In this document: positions 25,681-32,707 of the stretch, in pieces | Layout: every line of letters begins with the position of its first letter | Position numbering within the stretch: position 1 is the stretch's first letter | Assembly (NCBI GenBank): GCA_946478865.1 | Contig: CAMLDO010000021.1 | Coordinates: 1-35,508 of the forward strand | Origin: an uncultured Methylobacillus sp. | Lineage (GTDB): Bacteria > Pseudomonadota > Gammaproteobacteria > Burkholderiales > Methylophilaceae | Reading direction: 5' to 3' | DNA: 35,508 nt | The notes under the pieces: model-generated | Told to the model about the DNA's origin: nothing | Database searches by the model: none | Seen by the model: only the letters and a program-made list of their open reading frames with translations | Program-made: the position numbers and the translations under genes

Positions 25681-25738
25681 CCGAGTGGCTATACGGTCGC
25701 ATGGAGAAGAAGGGACGGCAGGGAGTAATCTCTAGAGG

Positions 25739-26305
25739 TCATTTCCCTGCAAAACGGTCGAGCAGTTCCTGAGCTTTATCGGCCGGGACGGAAGCGATTA
25801 CCGTCACGCGTTCGCCGAAGGCCTTGTCGAGAATTTCACCGTGCAGTTTGCCGATATCGCGAGTGAAGTGATCCAGCTTGGCGTAGTCGAGGATGATCCT
25901 GATCTGCCGCATTTCCACAAAAGGGCCGAGCCTGGCGGCATCCAGCGCGAGCTTGGCGGTGCCGCCATAAGCGCGCGCCAAACCGCCGGTCCCGAGGTTA
26001 ATGCCGCCATAGTAGCGGATCACGCCGACGCAGACATTGATGAGGTCGTGCCCTTCCAGGTACTGCATGATCGGTTTTCCGGCAGTGCCGGAAGGCTCGC
26101 CTGCGTCGTGGAAGCGCTGCAATATGCCCTCCGGTCCGCGTATCTTGTAGGCGAAGGCGAGGTGATGTGCATGCGGGTGCTGGCTCGCCAAGCGCCGCAG
26201 CATCATCGCGGCGGCGCGTTCGCTGTCGCAATATTCCGCAGCCGCAACGAAGCGGGATTTGTTGATGGTCTGGTCGGCTTGGCCGGGAGAGAGAATACGC
26301 TGCAA
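25739..26305 (-). CDS. yigZ: YigZ/IMPACT-family protein
   Basis: 188 residues. The N-terminal UPF0029 domain shows INKSRFVAAAEY, HPHAHHLAFAYK, DAGEPSGTAGKP and RYYGGINLGTGGLARAYGG; a C-terminal DUF1949 domain with an EF-G-like fold follows. The family is related to eukaryotic IMPACT, a regulator of translation stress signalling; the bacterial role is unclear. The start is TTG at 26305: an in-frame stop lies two codons upstream and no ATG fits the family N-terminus. It follows the methyltransferase gene by 31 bp on the same strand. Confidence 0.9.
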   Translation of the reverse strand: MQRILSPGQADQTINKSRFVAAAEYCDSERAAAMMLRRLASQHPHAHHLAFAYKIRGPEGILQRFHDAGEPSGTAGKPIMQYLEGHDLINVCVGVIRYYGGINLGTGGLARAYGGTAKLALDAARLGPFVEMRQIRIILDYAKLDHFTRDIGKLHGEILDKAFGERVTVIASVPADKAQELLDRFAGK

Positions 26306-26336
26306 AATTCAGGTTATCGGAAAATCAGTATAGGTA

Positions 26337-26957
26337 CTAGGAAGCAGCCTTGCGGCAGTAGCAGTAAATGAACTGCTGGATTGCGCCGGAAGGCGTCAAG
26401 TGAGCTTCCTTGGAATGACGGAGCAGATGAAAAGCCTCGCCGAATTGCGCATGCAGTTCCCCGGGGCGATAGCGCATCACCGGCAAGCCGCTGCATTGCA
26501 ATGGACCGTCTTCGGCGAAAGTGGCGATGATGACATGGCCGCCGGGCTTGACGGCGTGCATCACGGTTTCGACGTAGCGCTGGCGATCTTGTGGTGAGGT
26601 AAGAAAGTGAAATACCGCGCGGTCGTGCCAGACATCGAAATGCGCCGTTGGAAGATCAGCTTGAGTGATATCTGCTTCTATCCATTGGACATGGTCAGCC
26701 AGCGGGCCGATCCTTTGTTGCGCGGCGGCTAGTGCTGCAGCCGAAATATCGAGGACGGCAAGATGAGAATAGCCATCCAGCAGCAAGTCGTCGACCAGGG
26801 TGGAGGCGCCTCCGCCCACATCGATTATGGCCGCATCGCGCGGGACGCCTGTGGAGCGGATGAGGTTCAGTGAGGTCTGCGCATGCTCCTGAAACCAGCT
26901 GACGCTGGTAACGGCTTTGGTCGCATAAACCTTTTCCCAGTGATCCTTGGGGTGCAT
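26337..26957 (-). CDS. Class I SAM-dependent methyltransferase
   Basis: 206 residues. The SAM-binding motif I is IIDVGGGAS (about residues 44-52), with the acidic residue ending strand 2 in LAVLDISAAAL, an adenine-contact acidic pair near IEADITQADLP and FDVWHDRAVFHFL as motif IV. The opening MHPKDHWEKVYATK and VSWFQEHAQTSL match a common family of small bacterial methyltransferases of unknown substrate. AAGGAG about 6 nt before the ATG supports the start. It lies 32 bp after polA. Confidence 0.9.
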   Translation of the reverse strand: MHPKDHWEKVYATKAVTSVSWFQEHAQTSLNLIRSTGVPRDAAIIDVGGGASTLVDDLLLDGYSHLAVLDISAAALAAAQQRIGPLADHVQWIEADITQADLPTAHFDVWHDRAVFHFLTSPQDRQRYVETVMHAVKPGGHVIIATFAEDGPLQCSGLPVMRYRPGELHAQFGEAFHLLRHSKEAHLTPSGAIQQFIYCYCRKAAS

Positions 26958-26989
26958 GGTTTCTCCTTGGAATGCCGTCGCGGCTGCTT

Positions 26990-29725
26990 TTAATGTGCGC
27001 TTTCCCAGTTGGGCCCGGCACCGACCTCGACTTCCAGCGGGACATCCAGCTGTGCCACGCCGCCCATCAGCTTCGGCAACTCCATCTTGATCAGTTCCAG
27101 TTCGCTCTCAGGTACTTCCAGCACCAGTTCATCGTGCACCTGCATGACCATGCGGGTATCGATTTTCTGTTCCAGCAGCCAGTTCTGGACTGCAATCATT
27201 GCCAGCTTGATCAGGTCCGCGGCCGTTCCCTGCATGGGCGCATTGATCGCCGCGCGTTCAGCGCCTTGACGACGCATCCCGTTGGGGCTGTTGATTTCGG
27301 GAACCCACAGGCGCCGGCCGAAGATGGTTTCGACATAACCCTGCTGGCGCGCAAGCATGCGGGTTTCGTCCATGTAGCGGCGCACGCCAGGATAGCGCGC
27401 GAAGTAGCGTTCGATATAGCTCTGGGCAGCGGAGCGCTCGATATTGAGATTGCTCGCGAGGCCGAACGCGGACATGCCGTAGATCAAGCCGAAGTTGATC
27501 ACCTTGGCATAGCGGCGCTGTTCGTTGCTCACTTCCTCACGCGAACAGCCGAAGATTTCTGAAGCGGTGGCGCGGTGAATGTCCTCGCCCGCGGCAAAAG
27601 CAGAGAGCAGGCCTTCATCCTGCGACAGGTGCGCCATGATGCGCAGTTCGATCTGCGAGTAGTCGGCGGAAACGATGACATGACCCGGAGGCGCGATAAA
27701 CGCTTCGCGAATACGCCGGCCCTCGGCGGTGCGCACCGGAATGTTCTGCAGATTGGGGTCGGTGCTGGCGAGGCGGCCGGTGATTGCGACAGCCTGACTG
27801 TAGTTGGTGTGCACGCGGCCAGTAGACGGATTGACCATCTTGGGCAGCTTGTCGGTGTAGGTGGACTTGAGCTTGGACAGGCCACGGTATTCCAGCAGTA
27901 CTTTGGGCAGCGGGTGGTCCAGCGCCAGCTCCTGCAGCACGTCTTCATCGGTCGAAGGTGTGCCGCTCGGGGTTTTCTTGAGCGGCTTGATGCCGAGCTT
28001 GCCGAACAGGATTTCCTGCAATTGCTTGGGTGAACCGAGGTTGAACGGCTGGCCGGCCAGCGCGTGCGCCTGCTGTTCCAGCGCGATCAGTTTCAGTCCC
28101 AGTTCATTGCTCTGCGCCTGCAGCATCGCGGCGTCGATGAGCACGCCGGTGCGTTCCATGCGAAACAGGATTTCCATGACCGGCATTTCGATGTCGCGAT
28201 AGACGAAACCGAGTCGCTTGTCGCATTGGATATTCGGGAACAGGGTTTGATGCAGCTGCAGCGTGATGTCTGCATCTTCGGCGGCATATTCGGCCGCTTG
28301 TTCCAGGGCTACCTGATTGAAGCCGACTTGCTTCGCGCCCTTGCCAGCAACTTCCTCGAAGGTGATGGTGCGCACACCGAGGTGGCGCAGCGCGAGATCG
28401 TCCATGTTGCGCTGGCGATGGCTTTCCAGCACATAGCTTTGCAGCAGCGTGTCGTGCGCAATGCCGTTGAGTGCGATGCCGTGGTTGGCGAGTACATGCT
28501 TGTCGTACTTGAGGTTCTGCCCGACCTTGAGGATGGCCGGGTTTTCCAGCAGCGGCTTCATCTTCTCCAGTGTCGCGGAGAACGGAAGCTGTTGCGGCAC
28601 GCCGGTATAGTCGTGAGTCAGCGGAAGATAAGCGGCCTCGCCGGCGTCGACGGCAAACGACATGCCGACGATGCGCGCGGCCATCGGGTCGAGGCTGGTC
28701 GTTTCGGTATCGAAGCAGACCAGCGAGGCGTTGGCGATCTTCTCCATCCAGCGTTGCAGGGCATCTTCACTGAGGATAGTTTCGTAGTTGCGCGTCTTGA
28801 CGACGTTGCCCAGTTCCAGCCCCATCTGCAATGCGGAAGGGTGCGGCTGGCCCGGTTCGGGCGGCGGCGGAGGTGCATCGCCGGCAGTCAGCTCGCGCAA
28901 CCAGGATTTGAATTCCAGGCGTTCGTAGAGCTCCGCGAGCTTGCTCTTGTTCTGTTCCTGATGGGTGAGGTCATGCAGGCCGACGGGCAGTTCCAGGTCG
29001 CACTTGATGGTCAGCAGCTCGCGCGCTGTCGGCAGCCAGGGCAGCGCCTTGCGCAGATTCTCGCCGACCACGCCGGTGACTTCGCTTGCGTGTTCGATCA
29101 AATTGTCCAGCGTGCCGTATTGGGTCAGCCACTTGACCGCGGTTTTCGGTCCGACCTTCTCCACGCCGGGAACATTGTCCACCGCGTCGCCGACGAGGGT
29201 GAGGTAATCCACAATGCGTGCCGGCGGCAGGCCGAACTTGCGCTCAACGCCGGCCTCGTCGAGGATCTCGTTGGTCATGGTGTTGACGATGGTGACGTTG
29301 GGATTCACCAGTTGCGAAATATCCTTGTCGCCGGTGGAAATGACGGTGCGCATGCCCTCCAGCTCAGCCTTCCGCGCCAGGGCGCCGATCACGTCGTCGG
29401 CTTCCACTCCGTCCACCATGAGCAACGGCCAACCCATGCTGCGGATCGTGTCCAGCAGCGGCTCGACCTGGCTGGACAAGTCGGGCGGCATCGGCGGACG
29501 GTTCGCCTTGTATTGCGGATAGATATCGTCGCGGAAGGTTTTTCCCTTTGCGTCGAAGACGCAGGCGCTATAATCGGCCGGATAGTCCTTGTGCAGACGG
29601 CGCAACATGTTGATCACGCCGTAGACCGCGCCCGTCGGCTCCTGATGCTTGTTGCGCAGGTCGGGCAGGGCATGGAATGCACGGTAAAGATAGGACGAGC
29701 CGTCTACCAGCAATAAAGTTTTCAT
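26990..29725 (-). CDS. polA: DNA polymerase I
   Basis: 911 residues, normal length. The N-terminal 5'-3' exonuclease starts LLLVDGSSYLYRAFHALP. The 3'-5' proofreading domain keeps its acidic residues: FDTETTSLD (exo I), GQNLKYDKHVL (exo II) and YAAEDADITLQLH (exo III). The polymerase domain has VSADYSQIELRIMAHLS (motif A), RRYAKVINFGLIYGMS (motif B) and VHDELVLEVPE (motif C). All three activities therefore look intact. The start at 29725 fits the family; the open frame extends to 29869 across the divergent LOG gene and is not credible. Only 16 bp separate its start codon from that of the LOG gene. Confidence 0.98.
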   Translation of the reverse strand: MKTLLLVDGSSYLYRAFHALPDLRNKHQEPTGAVYGVINMLRRLHKDYPADYSACVFDAKGKTFRDDIYPQYKANRPPMPPDLSSQVEPLLDTIRSMGWPLLMVDGVEADDVIGALARKAELEGMRTVISTGDKDISQLVNPNVTIVNTMTNEILDEAGVERKFGLPPARIVDYLTLVGDAVDNVPGVEKVGPKTAVKWLTQYGTLDNLIEHASEVTGVVGENLRKALPWLPTARELLTIKCDLELPVGLHDLTHQEQNKSKLAELYERLEFKSWLRELTAGDAPPPPPEPGQPHPSALQMGLELGNVVKTRNYETILSEDALQRWMEKIANASLVCFDTETTSLDPMAARIVGMSFAVDAGEAAYLPLTHDYTGVPQQLPFSATLEKMKPLLENPAILKVGQNLKYDKHVLANHGIALNGIAHDTLLQSYVLESHRQRNMDDLALRHLGVRTITFEEVAGKGAKQVGFNQVALEQAAEYAAEDADITLQLHQTLFPNIQCDKRLGFVYRDIEMPVMEILFRMERTGVLIDAAMLQAQSNELGLKLIALEQQAHALAGQPFNLGSPKQLQEILFGKLGIKPLKKTPSGTPSTDEDVLQELALDHPLPKVLLEYRGLSKLKSTYTDKLPKMVNPSTGRVHTNYSQAVAITGRLASTDPNLQNIPVRTAEGRRIREAFIAPPGHVIVSADYSQIELRIMAHLSQDEGLLSAFAAGEDIHRATASEIFGCSREEVSNEQRRYAKVINFGLIYGMSAFGLASNLNIERSAAQSYIERYFARYPGVRRYMDETRMLARQQGYVETIFGRRLWVPEINSPNGMRRQGAERAAINAPMQGTAADLIKLAMIAVQNWLLEQKIDTRMVMQVHDELVLEVPESELELIKMELPKLMGGVAQLDVPLEVEVGAGPNWESAH

Positions 29726-29741
29726 CGAGCGGGAGTTCCGA

Positions 29742-30470
29742 ATGTCAGTCGCAGATAAGCTGCCCAAGGTCACGGATGTCGAATTGCTCAATCGCGAGCA
29801 CTCGGCGCGCGAATCCTGGCGCGTGTTCGAGATTATGGCAGAATTCGTCGAGGCCACGGAGCGGCTCAAGGAGATCAGCCCGGCAGTCTCGATCTTCGGC
29901 AGCGCGCGTACGCGATCCGACCATCCCTACTACCAGCTTACGGAAGAAATCGCCAAACAGCTGTCCAACGCTGGCTTCAGCGTCATTTCCGGCGGCGGCC
30001 CGGGCATCATGGAAGCGGCCAACAAGGGCGCCTATTACGGCAAATCGCCCAGCATCGGCCTCAATATCCAGCTTCCGCACGAACAGAACATGAATCCCTA
30101 TCAGGATATCAGCCAGACCTTCCAGCATTTCTTCGCGCGCAAGGTGATGTTCGTTAAGTTCGCGGTGGCTTATGTGGTCATGCCGGGCGGTTTCGGCACC
30201 ATGGACGAGCTGATGGAAGCGCTGACGCTGGTGCAGACCGGCAAGACGCGCCGCATTCCCATCATTCTCGTCTGCGGCGACTACTGGCGCGGCATGCTCG
30301 ACTGGTTCCGCAACGTCATGGTGCCGGAAGGCATGATCAATCCCGAGGACATGGACCTCATGCAGGTGATCGATGAGCCCAAGCAGGTGGTCGAGGCGAT
30401 CTTCAAGTATTACGAGTCGCGCGGCTTCGAACCCTCGCCGGTAGAGCGCGAAATCCAGCTGAATCTTTGA
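29742..30470 (+). CDS. LOG-family (TIGR00730) nucleotide 5'-monophosphate phosphoribohydrolase-like protein
   Basis: 242 residues. The LOG signature is GGGPGIMEAANKGAYYG (about residues 84-100) and PGGFGTMDELMEALTLVQTG (about 148-167). These proteins cleave the ribose-base bond of nucleoside 5'-monophosphates, known from cytokinin activation and also from general AMP hydrolysis in bacteria. GGGAG lies 7 nt before the ATG. The N-terminal 45 residues are an extension relative to minimal LOG proteins, as in many proteobacterial homologues. It is divergent from polA with 16 bp between the start codons, so its promoter must lie inside the polA coding region. Confidence 0.92.
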   Translation: MSVADKLPKVTDVELLNREHSARESWRVFEIMAEFVEATERLKEISPAVSIFGSARTRSDHPYYQLTEEIAKQLSNAGFSVISGGGPGIMEAANKGAYYGKSPSIGLNIQLPHEQNMNPYQDISQTFQHFFARKVMFVKFAVAYVVMPGGFGTMDELMEALTLVQTGKTRRIPIILVCGDYWRGMLDWFRNVMVPEGMINPEDMDLMQVIDEPKQVVEAIFKYYESRGFEPSPVEREIQLNL

Positions 30471-30566
30471 TGCGATCGGATGTCGGACTATTACCGGATT
30501 GTTTTCCGCTGCACCGGGCTATCTGCTAGAATTCGACGCGAAAATACCCAAGAACGAGAGGTCATC

Positions 30567-30908
30567 ATGTCTTGCCTTCGTAGCCTGATTTTATTGGCTT
30601 TGAGCGCGCCGTTGGTTGCGATTGCCGCCGATGCGCCGCAGCAGCTGGAGCCGCTTCCCGAGCCGCCTCCGCCCCCTCCGGGCTACGAGCCGGATCCGGC
30701 GACCGAGCCTCAGGTGACCATCATCAAGAAGGGTGCCGAGACCATCGAGGAATACCGCATGGGCGGCGAGCTGTACATGATGAAGGTGACACCTTCGCAC
30801 GGCGTACCGTATTACCTCGTCAAGGAAACTGCCGATGGCGCCTGGATCCGCAAGGACGGCCCTTCCGAGCAGCTCGCGGTGCCGCAGTGGGTCATTTTCC
30901 GATTCTAA
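30567..30908 (+). CDS. DUF2782-family exported protein
   Basis: 113 residues. The signal peptide is about residues 1-21 (CLRSLILLALSAPLVAIAA), so the product is probably periplasmic. A proline-rich stretch with six consecutive prolines follows (PLPEPPPPPPGYEPDP), then the conserved DUF2782 domain (VTIIKKGAETIEEYRMGG, MKVTPSHGVPYYLV and the final WVIFRF). The function is unknown; in proteobacteria the family often lies near polA and thrB, as here. GAGAGG about 5 nt upstream of 30567 fixes the start. The poly-proline run probably needs EF-P for smooth translation (inference). Confidence 0.87.
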   Translation: MSCLRSLILLALSAPLVAIAADAPQQLEPLPEPPPPPPGYEPDPATEPQVTIIKKGAETIEEYRMGGELYMMKVTPSHGVPYYLVKETADGAWIRKDGPSEQLAVPQWVIFRF

Positions 30909-30924
30909 GCAACTAGCCAATTCA

Positions 30925-30944
30925 AGAGGGCCGTCAGGCCCTCT
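30925..30944 (+). promoter_or_regulatory. Hairpin immediately upstream of thrB
   Basis: AGAGGGCC (30925-30932), GTCA loop, GGCCCTCT (30937-30944): a perfect 8-bp stem with no following T-run. It ends 8 nt before the thrB ATG and its 5' arm contains the only purine-rich, ribosome-binding-like sequence there (AGAGGG). It may sequester translation or act as a Rho-associated or 3'-end-stabilising structure. Confidence 0.6.
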
Positions 30945-30952
30945 GTCACGTT

Positions 30953-31909
30953 ATGTCCGTATACACCTCCGTTACCCCCGAGCAATTATCCGCTTGGCTT
31001 CGCGACTTTTCGCTCGGCAAGCTGCTCGACCTCAAGGGCATTGCGTCCGGCATCACCAACACCAACTATTTCGTCACCACGGAATCCGGCCGTTACGTGC
31101 TGACATTGTTCGAGCACAATACGGCCGAAGAGCTGCCTTATTTCCTGAATTTGATGGCGCATCTGGCAGACCGGGGCACGCCTTGTCCGCATCCGGTATC
31201 CAATGCAGCCGGACGTTACCTCGGCGAATTGAACGGCAAGCCGGCTGCGCTGGTGACCTGTTTGCGCGGCGGCTCGATCGAGGCTCCTTCTGTTCAGCAC
31301 TGCGCGGCCATGGGGCAGGTGTTGGCGCGCATGCACCGTGCCGGGCTATCGTTCGAGGCCAAGATGGAGAACCCCCGCGGGCCGCATTGGTGGCGGGTTA
31401 CCGCGGAAGCAGTCATGCCGTTTCTAAATGATGAGGATAGGGCCATGCTCGAGAACGAGCTCGCCCACCAGGCGAAATGCCGCACCTGCGATCTGCCGCG
31501 CGGCGTGATCCACGGCGACATGTTCCGCGACAATGTGCTGTTCGACGGGGCGGAACTGACCGGCCTCATCGATTTCTACTATGCCTGCGACGATGTGCTG
31601 GCTTACGACCTCGCAATCACCGTCAACGACTGGTGTGTGCATGCCGATGGGCAACTGGACGAAGCACGATTGCGTGCGATGTTGAGCGCCTATCATGCAG
31701 AACGACCGCTCACTGCGGCGGAACACGCCGCCTGGCCCACCTTGTTGCGGGCTGCCGCATTGCGCTTCTGGCTGTCGCGGCTCTATGATCTGCACTATCC
31801 GCGCGAAGGCGAGATCACGCATGCCAAGGATCCGGGCCATTTTCGCCGCATCCTGGCTGACCGCATCGCACAGCGTGATACATTGCAGGGCATCTGGGTA
31901 CAAGCATAA
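30953..31909 (+). CDS. thrB: Homoserine kinase, APH-fold type
   Basis: Phosphorylates homoserine for threonine synthesis. 318 residues of the aminoglycoside-phosphotransferase-like class found in proteobacteria other than enterics. The opening is SVYTSVTPEQLSAWLRDF; the catalytic loop is GVIHGDMFRDNVLF, with the metal-binding aspartate in LTGLIDFYYACDDVLAYDLA. KGIASGITNTNYFV forms the nucleotide loop. There is no Shine-Dalgarno sequence apart from the arm of the upstream hairpin. It probably shares a transcript with the DUF2782 gene and the downstream membrane protein. Confidence 0.96.
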   Translation: MSVYTSVTPEQLSAWLRDFSLGKLLDLKGIASGITNTNYFVTTESGRYVLTLFEHNTAEELPYFLNLMAHLADRGTPCPHPVSNAAGRYLGELNGKPAALVTCLRGGSIEAPSVQHCAAMGQVLARMHRAGLSFEAKMENPRGPHWWRVTAEAVMPFLNDEDRAMLENELAHQAKCRTCDLPRGVIHGDMFRDNVLFDGAELTGLIDFYYACDDVLAYDLAITVNDWCVHADGQLDEARLRAMLSAYHAERPLTAAEHAAWPTLLRAAALRFWLSRLYDLHYPREGEITHAKDPGHFRRILADRIAQRDTLQGIWVQA

Positions 31910-31929
31910 AAATCAGGGGATTACGTATC

Positions 31930-32682
31930 ATGGAAGCACGTCAAGTCAGCGTCGGCAACGCATGGGGATGGATCGTCGGCGGGTTCAACCTGTTCAGGCA
32001 AAATCCCGTCATCTGGATCGCGCTGTTCTTCATCTACCTGCTGGTCGCAATGGTACTGTCCGTCATCCCGCTGGTCGGCCCCATCGTACTCAATCTGCTG
32101 GCGCCGGTGTTCATGGCCGGCTTCATGCTGGGTTGTCGCGCGCTGGAAATGGATGAGGAGCTGGAAATCAATCATCTTTTCGCGGGCTTCAAGAACAACA
32201 CCGCCCAACTGGTGACCGTGGGCGGCATTTATCTCGTGGGCGCCATTCTCGTCGTCGGGCTGGTATTCATCGTCGTAGGAGGTGATGCGATGACCGGTCT
32301 GTTCGGTGGGCAGGTCGATCCAGTTCGCCCTGCGCTGGATGCGCAGCCGAATCCGGCCGTACCTGGCCTCGCCCTGCTGATCGTGCTGGGAGCAATGCTG
32401 CCGCTGATCATGGCCTACTGGTTTGCGCCGGCACTGGTGCTGTTCCATGACATGAAGGCGCTGGATGCGATGCGTCTCAGCTTTGTTGCCTGCCTGCGCA
32501 ATGTGCTGCCGTTCATGGTGTACGGCATCATTTCGGCTGTGCTGCTGGTGCTGGCAATGATCCCGCTGGGTCTCGGCCTGCTGGTGATGATCCCGACCAT
32601 GACCGCTTCGCTCTATGTCAGCTACAAGGATATTTTCAATATCGGCAAGCTGGAAGTGGACGAGGTCCTGACCGAAAACTGA
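31930..32682 (+). CDS. BPSS1780-family integral membrane protein
   Basis: 250 residues with about six hydrophobic segments. After an amphipathic start (VSVGNAWGWIVGGFNLFRQN) come helices near residues 27-50, 52-70, 97-118, 145-172 and 190-225. The pattern GWIVGGFNLFRQNPVIWI and the IPLVGPIVLNLLAPVF segment match the BPSS1780/DUF2189-like family, for which no function is known. It ends 25 bp from the convergent uvrD stop, with a GC-rich hairpin between them. Confidence 0.82.
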   Translation: MEARQVSVGNAWGWIVGGFNLFRQNPVIWIALFFIYLLVAMVLSVIPLVGPIVLNLLAPVFMAGFMLGCRALEMDEELEINHLFAGFKNNTAQLVTVGGIYLVGAILVVGLVFIVVGGDAMTGLFGGQVDPVRPALDAQPNPAVPGLALLIVLGAMLPLIMAYWFAPALVLFHDMKALDAMRLSFVACLRNVLPFMVYGIISAVLLVLAMIPLGLGLLVMIPTMTASLYVSYKDIFNIGKLEVDEVLTEN

Positions 32683-32688
32683 TGCTGC

Positions 32689-32705
32689 GGCGCGGTCTCC
32701 GCGCC
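32689..32705. terminator. GC hairpin between convergent BPSS1780 and uvrD genes
   Basis: GGCGCGG (32689-32695), TCT loop, CCGCGCC (32699-32705). It has no T-run on either side, so it may be a weak bidirectional terminator or an RNA-end protector for the two converging transcripts. Confidence 0.4.
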
Positions 32706-32707
32706 TA

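Noticed and set aside
28064..29716. A 550-codon open frame antisense to polA
   Set aside because: Shadow of polA codon bias; no domain, and polA is unambiguous on the other strand.
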